Source: Veillonella sp. KGMB01456 (GTDB lineage: Bacteria; Bacillota; Negativicutes; Veillonellales; Veillonellaceae). Taken from it: a DNA stretch of 35,125 nt. Numbering within the stretch: the stretch's first letter is position 1; every line of letters starts with the position of its first letter. This document shows positions 23,567 to 32,633 of this stretch, piece after piece. The notes under the pieces are model-generated. The model was given only the letters and a program-made list of their open reading frames with translations, searched no databases and was not told where the DNA came from. Both the position numbers and the translations under genes were made by a program. The stretch is from contig NZ_JALKIG010000023.1 of NCBI RefSeq assembly GCF_023051165.1, positions 1 to 35,125 of the forward strand, in the 5' to 3' direction.

Positions 23567-24262
23567 TTATAAACCAAATTTCTTGGCTCGTAAATCGGCA
23601 TGTGCTTTTTTAAATACAAAAGCATTGCGAATATGTTTACGCATCGCCTGTTCGGCTGCTTCACCATCGTGATTTCGAATAGCAGCCATAATTTCATCAT
23701 GCTCCCGATTACAAGAGTCGGTGCGGGCTTGATCCATGGTACTGATGTACATGTCACGATTTACCATTTCACGGAACTCGCCCAAATAATCCATAACCCG
23801 TTCATTTTGTGAGAAGAAAGAGATTAACGTATGCAAACGACTGTTGATTTGAACACGCTCTTCCGCATCCGTCGTAGCCGAACCGGCATCACAAAGAGCC
23901 TGTAATTCTTCAATCTGTTCATCCGTGCACAATTCGGCACATAAACGAGCGCCCAAACCTTCCATCACTTCACGGCACTGATACATTCCGATAATTTCTT
24001 CCGGTGTATACCCTTTAACCGTTACACCTTTCCAAGGTTTGATGACTACCAGATTGTCCTTAGCCAATTTACGAAACGCTTCGCGAACCGGTGTGGCACT
24101 TACATTAAGCTGTTCCGCAATTTTCACCTCGTTCAGCTTCACCTGCGGTTTCAACGCGCCCGTCAAAATGGCTTGTTTTAATGTAACATATACCTGTTCA
24201 CTCAATGGCAATCGGCCAATGGAGTCAATCGAATTAAGATGATATTCTTCTTGTTTACCCAT
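23567..24262 (-). CDS. GntR-family regulator, FadR/FCD subfamily
   Basis: This 231-aa transcription factor has an N-terminal winged helix-turn-helix (LSEQVYVTLKQAILTGALKPQVKLNEVKIAEQLNVSATPVREAFRKLAKDNLVVIKPWKGVTV, about residues 18-85). The FCD ligand-binding all-helical domain follows (YQCREVMEGLGARLCAEL, HDEIMAAIRNHDGEAAEQAMRKHI), with Asp/His residues that usually bind a metal and a carboxylate ligand. The open frame extends to 24319, but AGAGG lies seven bases before ATG at 24262, giving MGKQEEYHLNS. The target is unknown. The MoeA-like gene downstream, the divergent lipid kinase and the gene itself are candidates. Confidence 0.9.
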   Translation of the reverse strand: MGKQEEYHLNSIDSIGRLPLSEQVYVTLKQAILTGALKPQVKLNEVKIAEQLNVSATPVREAFRKLAKDNLVVIKPWKGVTVKGYTPEEIIGMYQCREVMEGLGARLCAELCTDEQIEELQALCDAGSATTDAEERVQINSRLHTLISFFSQNERVMDYLGEFREMVNRDMYISTMDQARTDSCNREHDEIMAAIRNHDGEAAEQAMRKHIRNAFVFKKAHADLRAKKFGL

Positions 24263-24323
24263 AGTAAATCCTCTACTTTCGCGAATAGCACTCAGCCTAC
24301 TCTTTGTAGTGACAGTCAATCTT

Positions 24324-24333
24324 TAGTATACTA
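24324..24333. promoter_or_regulatory. Palindrome in the gntR/lipid-kinase divergent region, candidate operator
   Basis: TAGTATACTA is a perfect 10-base palindrome within a very AT-rich stretch (24320-24360) that also holds TATAAT-like hexamers on both strands. Autoregulation by the GntR protein is plausible, not shown. Confidence 0.3.
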
Positions 24334-24457
24334 TAATGTATAAATACTTTATAATAGATATTACAAGGCTGTATGCTTATTTTCTGCAGACTATATTAAT
24401 CTAATTATAAAGGTAAGTTCTGCAAAGCGTCAACTAAAATACAACGGGAGAACATAT

Positions 24458-25360
24458 ATGAGTCGCTGTTTAGTTATAATAAATCCTGTCTCAGGCGGAG
24501 GCCGTGCCACCCAGTATGCCATGGAGCTGCAATGGCAACTAAGCACCCTCTTTGATCATATGGAAATTAAATTCACTACCAAAGCCGGAGATGCGACCCG
24601 ATTTGCCAAATATGCCACAGAGAATGGCTACGACGCCGTATTCTGCATGGGCGGTGACGGCACCATTAATGAAACGGTAAACGGTATCGCCCAAGGTGGC
24701 GGTAAAGCCAAATTTGGCTTTGTACCGGTAGGTACGGTCAACGATATGTCGCGGGCCCTCGGCATTCCACTGGAGCCGTTAGCTGCCATTCGCGCGTTAA
24801 AAAACAGTAAGATCCGCCGCGTCGATATCGGTCGCTGCAACGATCAATATTTTTGCAACAACATTGCCGCCGGCGTTATTCCTAAAGTAGTAGAAGAAGT
24901 AACACCTAAAGAAAAACAACTCCTTGGCCCTTTGGCCTACTTTGTAAAAGGAGGTCAAGCCCTTTTCACCACTAAGGATTACAGTTTTCACATTCAAACG
25001 GATGACCACGATTTTACCATCCGCTCGCCATTGGTAATCGCATTGCTTACCAATGTAGTATCCAGTTTTGAAAAATTTATGCCTCAAGCTTCGGTTGATG
25101 ACGGCTATATGCGCATCATCATCTTCAAAGAATATTTCATCATGGACATATTGCGTATCTTACCGCTCATCTTGCGCGGATCGATTTACACGTCGAAATA
25201 TGTGACGATTTTAAAAGTGCGCAAAGCCAAAATTACCTTGCTCGACGACATCGAATTGCCTACCAATATGGATGGCAACAAGGGCCCTCTCATGCCGGTT
25301 GATTTAGAAGTACTGCCGGGCTTTTTGCAGGTATATGTGCCGAATAAAAAAGACAAATAA
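24458..25360 (+). CDS. Diacylglycerol/lipid kinase family protein (DagK/YegS type)
   Basis: This 300-aa lipid kinase phosphorylates diacylglycerol or a related lipid using ATP at the membrane surface. The DAGK catalytic signature is complete: INPVSGGGRA at residues 8-17, VFCMGGDGTINETVNGIA near 65, FGFVPVGTVNDMSRALGIP near 88 (GTVND in place of the more common GTxND, equivalent) and DGYMRIIIF near 213. Length matches the family (~300 aa). GGGAG lies seven bases before the ATG. It is divergent from the GntR gene and ends before a strong shared terminator. The exact lipid is not readable. Confidence 0.9.
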   Translation: MSRCLVIINPVSGGGRATQYAMELQWQLSTLFDHMEIKFTTKAGDATRFAKYATENGYDAVFCMGGDGTINETVNGIAQGGGKAKFGFVPVGTVNDMSRALGIPLEPLAAIRALKNSKIRRVDIGRCNDQYFCNNIAAGVIPKVVEEVTPKEKQLLGPLAYFVKGGQALFTTKDYSFHIQTDDHDFTIRSPLVIALLTNVVSSFEKFMPQASVDDGYMRIIIFKEYFIMDILRILPLILRGSIYTSKYVTILKVRKAKITLLDDIELPTNMDGNKGPLMPVDLEVLPGFLQVYVPNKKDK

Positions 25361-25410
25361 ACGCTAACCTATAGCGAACCCACATTAAAACTTCAATCAA
25401 TGCATATAAA

Positions 25411-25440
25411 AACGCCGTTCAACTCGTACTGAACGGCGTT
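25411..25440. terminator. Bidirectional rho-independent terminator
   Basis: AACGCCGTTCA (25411-25421) pairs perfectly with TGAACGGCGTT (25430-25440), with A-rich sequence before and TATTTATTT after. It lies between the convergent lipid-kinase and GNAT genes and can serve both. Confidence 0.85.
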
Positions 25441-25507
25441 TATTTATTTCCATATTAGCTTGAACGTTGCACGTTAATTCTCCCGTAGCGGCTTATTGCC
25501 GAGGAGC

Positions 25508-25930
25508 TTATTTATACATCCAAACATGCGGACAACCTTCCTCGTCAAATACTTCGCCGGCCGCCGTATAACCGAGTGTTTCATAAAAACCTTTGGCCTG
25601 CACTTGGGCGGCTAACTTAGTTTTAATGCCACCCATGACACGAATAAAATCTTCCGCTGCCAAGAGAATCTTAGCTCCCAGTTGCTGCCCGCGGTGCGTT
25701 TTCATAACAGCCACCCGGCCGATAATAAAGGTGGACGCTTCATCTTTATCTCTAAAAAAACGACACGTGCAAACCGGTTCATTTTCAATAAAGCCTACCA
25801 AATGAGCGGCTTCCGTATTATCTATATCGTCAAACTCTTCTTGAAAGCCCTGTTCCTCTACGAATACGGCTTGGCGAATCGCACGCGCCTCATCCGGTAA
25901 TTCAGAATATATAGATACTTTCCACGACAT
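25508..25930 (-). CDS. GNAT-family N-acetyltransferase
   Basis: This 140-aa acetyltransferase resembles the ElaA/YjcF-like group: IRQAVFVEEQGFQEEFDDIDNTEAAHLVGF in the N-terminal half, VCTCRFFRDKDEASTFIIGRVAVMKTHRGQQLGAKILLAAEDFI with the acetyl-CoA pyrophosphate loop (R/Q-x-x-G-x-G/A as RGQQLG), and KGFYETLGYTAAGEVFDEEGCPHVWMYK at the end. The substrate is unknown. AAAGGAG precedes the ATG. It lies 60 bases after the MFS exporter on the same strand and may be co-transcribed with it. Confidence 0.88.
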   Translation of the reverse strand: MSWKVSIYSELPDEARAIRQAVFVEEQGFQEEFDDIDNTEAAHLVGFIENEPVCTCRFFRDKDEASTFIIGRVAVMKTHRGQQLGAKILLAAEDFIRVMGGIKTKLAAQVQAKGFYETLGYTAAGEVFDEEGCPHVWMYK

Positions 25931-25990
25931 AATAAACTCCTTTAAATGATTATATTGAACTTGCCCGGTGCTATGCCTAGTGCGATTGTT

Positions 25991-27361
25991 TTACTTATTC
26001 CGAATCATAGACGGAATAATGCCTACTACACAAAAGGCCATAAATACCATTAAACTGTATTGAATATTAGCCAACAATACGGCCTTATCTACATTAGCAA
26101 TAGCCGTTCCGGCTGCCCCGGTATTACGGGCCAAAATGGATGCCACAATCGCCATACTAAGCACCTGTCCCAATAGGCGAACCGTGCTGATAACAGAACT
26201 GGCCATGCCAAAATAAGCGGGCGGCACCGAGCCCATGATAGCGTTATTATTCGGTGCCGAGAACATGGCAAACCCGACGCCCACGATAATCAAGGCTGTA
26301 ATAATAAGGGCCGTCGATGAAAGATTCATAGCCGTCCACATCACGAGGAGCCCTACGGCAATAACGCCCATCCCGGTAGATGCCAAAACGGCGGATCCGT
26401 AACGGTCGGATAAGGAACCCATAACCGGCGACAAGGCGGCCATTACAATGGATTGAACCAATAAGAACCAACCGGCCGTTTCCGAATCATAGCCCATAAT
26501 CATCTGCAAATATAGGGATAATAAAAAACCAATCGCAAAGGTAGCGCTATAATTCAGCATAGATGCCAAATTAGAAAACGCAAACGTCTTGTTTTCCAGA
26601 AAAATACGTACCGGCAATAGCGGTTTGGCCGCACGGGCTTCGTGCCAAATATATATAATCGTCGTCACAATACCGGCTCCGAAAATATACTTAGCTACCG
26701 GCAATTTTACAATCTCCGATAGGCCGTAAAGCCCCATAACCAACGATGCGGCGTACAGCAAAATACTAACCGGATTCATATAGCCCTGCTCTTTATTTAC
26801 CCAATCTTCTTTCATAAAAAGGATTGTCATTATGGTCGCAATCATACCGAGAAACGCGATAAAGTAAAAAATACTTTGCCAGCCGAAGCGATAGTTCAAA
26901 AAACCGCCGATAACCGGTCCCACCGCCAAGCCGATATACACTACTGCTACATTCATACCCATAGCCCAGCCGCGCCGTTCCGGCGGAAACACTAAGGCAA
27001 TAATTGCGGTCCCCGTAGAGAACAGCATAGCTGCCGCAATTCCCTGCAGCCCGCGCAAAACCATGAGCCAATGAATAGTCGGCGCAAAATGGATAACCAA
27101 CGAGCTCAATGTAAATAATATGGTGCCGATTAAAAATACCTTCTTTTTGCCGATGCGATTTCCCAGTTGACCCATGGGCACCGTAAAAATGGCGCAGGTC
27201 AATAGGAATGTTTCAATAACCCAACTGAGCTCCGACGTACCGGCATGAAACTCCCGGCCGATATCCGGCAACGACATATTCAAGGAACTGCCGCAAAATG
27301 GCGTCAAAAACGACGCAATCATGACGATGATTAATATTTGATTACTTCTGTTGACAGCCAA
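25991..27361 (-). CDS. MFS drug-type exporter (DHA2-like)
   Basis: This 456-aa major facilitator protein probably exports toxic organic compounds by proton antiport. The first cytoplasmic loop has GQLGNRIGKKKVFLIG (motif A), ISFLTPFCGSSLNMSLPDIG matches the DHA2/EmrB-QacA entry, and WVIETFLLTCAIFTVPMG is the motif D1 region. VVYIGLAVGPVIGGFL is the antiporter motif C. About 13-14 hydrophobic segments are visible. A longer frame starts at TTG 27388, but GGGAGG lies inside it, seven bases before TTG at 27361 (MAVNRSNQ), which is therefore the likely start. No regulator gene is adjacent. Confidence 0.9.
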   Translation of the reverse strand: MAVNRSNQILIIVMIASFLTPFCGSSLNMSLPDIGREFHAGTSELSWVIETFLLTCAIFTVPMGQLGNRIGKKKVFLIGTILFTLSSLVIHFAPTIHWLMVLRGLQGIAAAMLFSTGTAIIALVFPPERRGWAMGMNVAVVYIGLAVGPVIGGFLNYRFGWQSIFYFIAFLGMIATIMTILFMKEDWVNKEQGYMNPVSILLYAASLVMGLYGLSEIVKLPVAKYIFGAGIVTTIIYIWHEARAAKPLLPVRIFLENKTFAFSNLASMLNYSATFAIGFLLSLYLQMIMGYDSETAGWFLLVQSIVMAALSPVMGSLSDRYGSAVLASTGMGVIAVGLLVMWTAMNLSSTALIITALIIVGVGFAMFSAPNNNAIMGSVPPAYFGMASSVISTVRLLGQVLSMAIVASILARNTGAAGTAIANVDKAVLLANIQYSLMVFMAFCVVGIIPSMIRNK

Positions 27362-27459
27362 ATTAAAACCTCCCGACTTCACTGCCAAAACCTATACCTG
27401 ATTTCAAGAATTGATATGTTCTAAAAATTGTAAAACCTAACATAAGTATACAATAAATT

Positions 27460-28065
27460 TTAACAACAAGTGCAAACTGCCATAGAATCGAGTTCTTCGT
27501 TTGGTTTATTACCATCTACGAGTAAAGTCAACTTACTGGTATATGGATTTAACATGAGACCATGGATTTTAACATCATTTGGAATGAGTGGATTCTGACG
27601 AAGCTGTGCTACCGCTTTAATTACATTCTGTTCAGAATGACAGAAATTATTGGCCCAGCGATCCATTTCACAACGAATCATGGTAATCGCTTCCGGCGAA
27701 ATACCGCGGTCAATCATGCGCTTAGACAGTTCATCGGGACAAGTTTTTTCCATGCCGCAATCTTCATGACCGACGATAAAAATTTCTTTGGCTCCCAATT
27801 CGTAAATACTTACCACAAGACTGCGAATAACATCACTGAACACATCGGTAATGCAGTTGCCGGCTACACGAATAACGTTGGCATCGCCGCGGTCAATGCC
27901 CATCGTACGTTCCAATAAATCAACCAGACGCGTATCCATACAAGTCAAAATGGCAATGTGACGTTGCGGCGTCTTAGGGGACGGCATCCCCGCTTCACCG
28001 TATTCTTTAATAATATCAGCCACATAGGCTTCATTAGCTTTTAAAACTTCTTCTAATAATGACAT
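27460..28065 (-). CDS. Beta-class carbonic anhydrase
   Basis: This 201-aa zinc enzyme hydrates CO2 to bicarbonate. The zinc ligands and Asp-Arg dyad are present: CMDTR (Cys42, Asp44, Arg46) and GHEDCGM (His100, Cys103), with VIRVAGN and VSIYELGAKEIFIVGH between. It resembles the shorter type II beta class. GGAGGTG lies six bases before ATG at 28065; an upstream ATG at 28080 overlaps that ribosome site and is rejected. The Cys-rich tail (VCTCC) is unusual. It may supply bicarbonate for carboxylation steps (inference). It is the last ordinary gene before the AT-rich block. Confidence 0.92.
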   Translation of the reverse strand: MSLLEEVLKANEAYVADIIKEYGEAGMPSPKTPQRHIAILTCMDTRLVDLLERTMGIDRGDANVIRVAGNCITDVFSDVIRSLVVSIYELGAKEIFIVGHEDCGMEKTCPDELSKRMIDRGISPEAITMIRCEMDRWANNFCHSEQNVIKAVAQLRQNPLIPNDVKIHGLMLNPYTSKLTLLVDGNKPNEELDSMAVCTCC

Positions 28066-28185
28066 GACAGCCACCTCCATAACGGAATACTACTTCACTA
28101 TAACTATATCACATTCTTTCGATGTGCGTGGCAAAAAAAATAGATAACAGCAGAAATAAAACTCAGCTTCACTCATGTTAAAACT

Positions 28186-28208
28186 CAAAAAATCCGCAAC
28201 AATAGCGG
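28186..28208 (-). terminator. Weak terminator candidate after the SUKH gene
   Basis: On the minus strand CCGC-TATTGTT-GCGG is followed by ATTTTTTGAG. The stem is only four GC pairs, but the U-run is good, and it lies about 95 bases after the last gene of the AT-rich operon. Confidence 0.4.
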
Positions 28209-28302
28209 CTGAATTGTACAATAGAAACTTTCCAATTACAATTCTAAATTACCGATATTACTACGGATTTAAAAGCATATTAAATTTCGAAATCTCACGC
28301 TA

Positions 28303-28707
28303 TTACTGATTCCGTTTTAAACAAATATCAATATATTCAGAAAAGGAATTGCATATCTTTCTAACCTTATCTCTATATACCGAAAAAACAAACCCATCTT
28401 GATTCATGACAACAATAATATTATCAATACCGATATTTTCTAACACGAAACAACCTTTTGGAAAATCCTTATTAAACCTGCGCTCTTCTTTGGTCGCCTC
28501 AACCACATTCATAGGACCACTAATATTTAACCCAGTTAGCTCTGTTCCCCAAAAACTAATTGCACCAAATTGTTTTAAATAATCAATATAATCAGTAGAA
28601 AATTGCACGCCTAAACACTTTTGCGCCTTACTAATTTCTATTGATTCGGCACCATTAACTTTATACAAGTTAGGAATATTACTAATTTTTTCAACAATAT
28701 TACTCAT
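28303..28707 (-). CDS. SUKH (SMI1/KNR4) family immunity protein
   Basis: This 134-aa SUKH-superfamily protein shows the typical order: an N-terminal helix, ESIEISKAQKCLGVQFSTDYIDYLKQFGAISFWGTELTGLNI (the L-G-x-x-F-x-x-D-Y-x-x-y-L-x-x-f-G-x-i core), then a strand region with NKDFPKGCFVLENIGID and VVMNQDGFVFSVYRDKVRKICNSFSEYI. Members commonly protect the producer from nuclease toxins of polymorphic toxin systems (family knowledge). AGGGGGG precedes the ATG. It starts nine bases after the LHH-nuclease gene, the standard toxin-then-immunity order, so it is most likely that protein's antidote. Base composition is AT-rich like the three genes upstream. Confidence 0.88.
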   Translation of the reverse strand: MSNIVEKISNIPNLYKVNGAESIEISKAQKCLGVQFSTDYIDYLKQFGAISFWGTELTGLNISGPMNVVEATKEERRFNKDFPKGCFVLENIGIDNIIVVMNQDGFVFSVYRDKVRKICNSFSEYIDICLKRNQ

Positions 28708-28716
28708 AATAGCCCC

Positions 28717-29418
28717 CTATAAATTTTCAGCACGTTCTGTCCAATGTTGACTTTTCTCACTTGCATATCTTATGCGATTAATTTCACTATCAATGGTTTT
28801 CCTATGCAGGATTTTATCATTTCCCTTGCCTCGATGTTCTTCAGACGTCAATTCAGCAAACGGGCTGTCAGATTTTTGCCCAATATGATGTAATTCTATA
28901 ATTTTACCGTCCCGATTTATCGGCGACAAGCCATAAGAAATGCGTTCTTGGTTACTTCTTCCCATAGAATCCATTTGTGTCCAATCTATATCCATTCTAA
29001 TTAAACAGCTTCGTTTATTTATAGTAGCTTCTTTAAGACTTGCCTTCTCATAAATATTATATTCTTCTACTGAGTGCATACAGTCAATGACTTTGTTAGA
29101 CCAATTTATCTTTTCCTTGATTTTTATTCGCTCTGCTTCATTTAAGACATTTTCGATAAAGGGGGGCTCACTAATATCATGTGCACTAACCTTCTCAGCT
29201 TTTTCATTAATCTCAGCAAACCCTAAATTCTCTGAAATAGAAAAAGAAGCTTTTTTAACTATATTAACTATTTGAGACCAATCTAACAACGTCTCACTTT
29301 TTTCAGATTCATATAGAATTTCGATATTTCCAATCTCATTTACTTTATTTTTTTCATTGCCTTCAACCTTCTTGATTTCTTGTTTATTGGGAGTAACCCC
29401 TTCAAAAATAGTGCTCAT
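28717..29418 (-). CDS. LHH-family HNH/Endo VII nuclease, probable toxin effector
   Basis: This 233-aa protein's C-terminal ~95 residues match the LHH nuclease family: MDIDWTQMDSMGRSNQERISYGLSPINRDG, then IIELHHIGQKSDSPFAELTSEEHRG with the diagnostic Leu-His-His, and a late KILHRK histidine. These residues form the metal-binding HNH site. The N-terminal ~135 residues are polar, Lys/Glu-rich and unrecognised; there is no signal peptide, RHS, LXG or WXG100 module. In known toxins such an N-terminal part often marks the delivery route, so here it may be read by the ATPase encoded just upstream (inference). GGGGGA precedes the ATG. It lies 22 bases after the HerA-like gene and nine before its likely immunity gene. 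Confidence 0.86.
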   Translation of the reverse strand: MSTIFEGVTPNKQEIKKVEGNEKNKVNEIGNIEILYESEKSETLLDWSQIVNIVKKASFSISENLGFAEINEKAEKVSAHDISEPPFIENVLNEAERIKIKEKINWSNKVIDCMHSVEEYNIYEKASLKEATINKRSCLIRMDIDWTQMDSMGRSNQERISYGLSPINRDGKIIELHHIGQKSDSPFAELTSEEHRGKGNDKILHRKTIDSEINRIRYASEKSQHWTERAENL

Positions 29419-29440
29419 ACATCCCCCGCTCTACAGTTAT

Positions 29441-32400
29441 TTAGTTAATTAAAGCACGGGAAAAATCGTCATAGTCAATAAAACCTCTCATATCCCGACA
29501 ATAATCACCCCATAACTGCTTACTAATAAGTTCAGCTACCGTTTTTAAATTCATGTGATAATATGCGTTCAACAACTCTGTCAAGTTCGTATAATTTTTT
29601 TGATTAGAGCTATTTATAAAATTACGAATCACCTTCACTTGTTCATTAGATAATAATTCCCTATTAGTAAAAATGCTAAAACTTAAAAGTTCTATTACGT
29701 TGTCCGCTATACAATCTAATACAAGAGTTTCAATAGTATCTGCAAATCGTATAGTAGAGATAGGTTTCATTACTTCCTTATCTTCTATCTCACCACAAAT
29801 ATTTTTAAAATAATATCGAATTGTCTCTAAATCTTTTTCCAATAAAATTAAAAATAATAACTGAATACTCCATTTATTAAAGCTTTCACTGTAGTAGCTC
29901 TTTAATATAGATTTATTAATCTCAAATAATTTTTCATCTAAATTATCCATATACAGCTCACTATCTAATGTAATACTTTCAGGAGCACGTTCCAATCTCA
30001 CCACTACAGGCTGTATCATGCCCTCCTTATGGCACAAAGCAAAACCCGTCTTAAGATAACCTAAGGAGACAGCCTCTGACCTATTAACATTAATCGTATT
30101 AGAAACAATATCTTGATCATCTTTAGCAACAATTCTGTGGACTATTTTATTAGATGAATTTTTAATTACATCAGCTGCTAATTTAGTAGGAATCTGCTCG
30201 ACAACAATAACTCCCTCACCATATGATCTCATTTCAGCTAATATATTTGTGAAGTGTTCAACAGCTTTCCCTTTTGCATTTCCTCGTTCCGAATTAATTT
30301 CCAAGGATATATTCTTCAACAATCTATGTGCTTCTTCTATTACTAAAAGATGCTTAAGCCCTGTACCTCTATTAATGGCTTCATCGACTCTTCTATATTC
30401 ATTTAAATAAATAAGCAACAATCCTAATGTAAAGGCCTTATCACTATCGTCAGACAAACCTTCTATTTCTATTACGACCTTACTTTCAAATAATTTTTTA
30501 AAATCAACTACGTCTGCAGTATTAAAAATATACCCTTTGGAGCCTACACACAACCCTTCAATACGAGTTTGAATAGCACTTTTAATATTCCCTTTTATTT
30601 CATTTTCATAATCCAATTCTTCCGTTAAATATCGTTTTATCTCATCCTTCAAATCGTCCATCGTAGGAAAGAGATATTTATGAGTTTCATTACTATATGA
30701 ATCCTCTAATGTTTTCTGTCCAAATTGTTCATCTGCATACTTAGCATTATTCAATAATGGATGAATTCCTAAAGTTAAATCCCAACCTTTTTTTGCATAT
30801 ATATTATTCAAACATTTTTCGAATATATATGGCATAGGTCCATAAAATGCAAAAGATGCAGAAAATAAATCTTTTAAATAATCAATATGCTGATTTGGTT
30901 TAATCCCCATGGGAACATAAAATGGGTTTATTTTTAATCCCCTCAATTCAGGATTACCTAATGTATAGATAGTATCAACCTTCGTACTATGTCTATATTC
31001 TTTTTTTACAGGCTCAATTACCAAATATGGTGTATCAATAGCATTTAATATCTGTTTAACCGTATTAGTTTTACCACTTCCGGTAATTCCACATACAAAT
31101 GTATGTTTAACCAAATCATTTTCAGCAATACCAAAAAAATGATTATTAATAGGGCAATCATAATCACAAATATTGCCAATACTTTTTTCATTGGTCGTGC
31201 TTTGATAATTAATAGCAAATCTTTTTATTTCTTGTATCTCAAATCCAACTATGTTCTCTGTAGGAATACTAAAAACACCACACAACTCTTCTGAATTCAT
31301 AAAATTACTTAAAGGGCTTTTTTCGTCTTTAGTAGTATCTAAAAACCCCTTTGGAATCATTAATAGTGGCTCATTCTGTACCTCCGATTCACAATTAGTG
31401 TCTAATATTTTACAGGAGAATGTAACCGGGGGTAATTTTCCCAAATTGCCAGAACTAAGCACACGATGTAAAGTACTTTTTATAAGATTATATCCAATTT
31501 CATTATCTGATGAGTAAGTAATAACAGTATCCCACAAACCAATATTACGTCCTAATTTCAATCGTTCTATAACATCACTTATTTTACTTAATAATTCCTG
31601 AGCAAAACTGGTTTCAATCTGACTAGAAACTGAGAAATTAGTATTGAACGAAGCGGATTCCGATCGACTATTTCCAAGTATCTTTGTAACAGTTCGACTT
31701 TCACTTTGTCCATAAGTTTCAGAGTTCTGTGCACTTATAAAAGGAACTCCTCCCCCTACAGAAATGGTGTCATGAGTAGATTTTCCTTTGCTATTACTTT
31801 CAGATAGACTCCCACTGCAACTTTCACTATGGCCCATCGATAAGCCCAACTGCGTAGAAATATTTCTTGTTGCTAGTGCAGCGTATTTATCTTTTAATTC
31901 TAACGCTTTCTCTAATTGTTTTTGGATTATTTTTTCATTAACCGGTTTACACAAAATCAGAAGCATATAGTTTTGCCCATATAAGTTTCTAATTACAGGA
32001 GAAATATCACTTTCCTCCTGCTTTCCCTCTAATGGCAAACTTGGATTTCCTATAATCGTTCCAATATAACGCTTGCTTCTATTATTGCTATGGTTTCTGT
32101 CTACAATATTATCACTATCAATTATTTCTATCGAAATTTCGCCTAAAGTTCCCTTCAGTATACCTAAAATATTATTTTTATCTTTCGTTACCGGGACACC
32201 GAAAATCAGGGATGCAGAATTTGCATTTCCCACTACCCCATAACAAAACGAAGTTTCAATAGCATTCATTGAAGTGAAAAGATGTTGTAATTTTTTTTGA
32301 AGAAACTCAAACTTATTAATAACATTATAAATCTTACAATCACAAAACTGGAAAAAATTAAATTGAGTTAATAAATCATTAATATCTTCTTGTCCTAACT

Positions 32401-32539
32401 TTAAAGCATCTTCATTAGAAATCAAATGCGAAGGATAAAATAATTCTTTAAATTCAACCTCTAATGCTTGATAATCATCTTCGACATTCAATATTTCCAT
32501 ATTATTTTTATCAACAAATTTATTTGCATTATAAACCAT
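29441..32539 (-). CDS. HerA/FtsK-type ATPase with serine/glycine-rich segment
   Basis: This 1032-aa protein has a HerA-like (DUF87-type) pumping ATPase core: Walker A GITGSGKT at 484-491, Walker B LLVIEEAHRLL near 730-740, then GEGVIVVEQIPTKLAADVIKNSSNKIVHRI with sensor/arginine-finger candidates. The N-terminal ~480 residues are not a family I can name. They include a Ser/Gly-rich stretch (about 228-315, GHSESCSGSLSESNSKGKS) that looks flexible. The C-terminal ~200 residues are helical and unrecognised. HerA-like enzymes move DNA or protein through hexameric rings. A frame up to 32560 exists, but GGGGA lies six bases before ATG at 32539. It sits between the dynamin-like gene (94-base gap) and the nuclease gene (22-base gap). 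It could load or export the nuclease, or drive DNA for it. Confidence 0.85.
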   Translation of the reverse strand: MVYNANKFVDKNNMEILNVEDDYQALEVEFKELFYPSHLISNEDALKLGQEDINDLLTQFNFFQFCDCKIYNVINKFEFLQKKLQHLFTSMNAIETSFCYGVVGNANSASLIFGVPVTKDKNNILGILKGTLGEISIEIIDSDNIVDRNHSNNRSKRYIGTIIGNPSLPLEGKQEESDISPVIRNLYGQNYMLLILCKPVNEKIIQKQLEKALELKDKYAALATRNISTQLGLSMGHSESCSGSLSESNSKGKSTHDTISVGGGVPFISAQNSETYGQSESRTVTKILGNSRSESASFNTNFSVSSQIETSFAQELLSKISDVIERLKLGRNIGLWDTVITYSSDNEIGYNLIKSTLHRVLSSGNLGKLPPVTFSCKILDTNCESEVQNEPLLMIPKGFLDTTKDEKSPLSNFMNSEELCGVFSIPTENIVGFEIQEIKRFAINYQSTTNEKSIGNICDYDCPINNHFFGIAENDLVKHTFVCGITGSGKTNTVKQILNAIDTPYLVIEPVKKEYRHSTKVDTIYTLGNPELRGLKINPFYVPMGIKPNQHIDYLKDLFSASFAFYGPMPYIFEKCLNNIYAKKGWDLTLGIHPLLNNAKYADEQFGQKTLEDSYSNETHKYLFPTMDDLKDEIKRYLTEELDYENEIKGNIKSAIQTRIEGLCVGSKGYIFNTADVVDFKKLFESKVVIEIEGLSDDSDKAFTLGLLLIYLNEYRRVDEAINRGTGLKHLLVIEEAHRLLKNISLEINSERGNAKGKAVEHFTNILAEMRSYGEGVIVVEQIPTKLAADVIKNSSNKIVHRIVAKDDQDIVSNTINVNRSEAVSLGYLKTGFALCHKEGMIQPVVVRLERAPESITLDSELYMDNLDEKLFEINKSILKSYYSESFNKWSIQLLFLILLEKDLETIRYYFKNICGEIEDKEVMKPISTIRFADTIETLVLDCIADNVIELLSFSIFTNRELLSNEQVKVIRNFINSSNQKNYTNLTELLNAYYHMNLKTVAELISKQLWGDYCRDMRGFIDYDDFSRALIN

Positions 32540-32633
32540 AACTCTTCCCCTATAGTACATTCTTATAACGATTTATAATAATATTCCCATATTTACTTTA
32601 CGACCAACAAACATTATTAGTTTTAGACAGATA

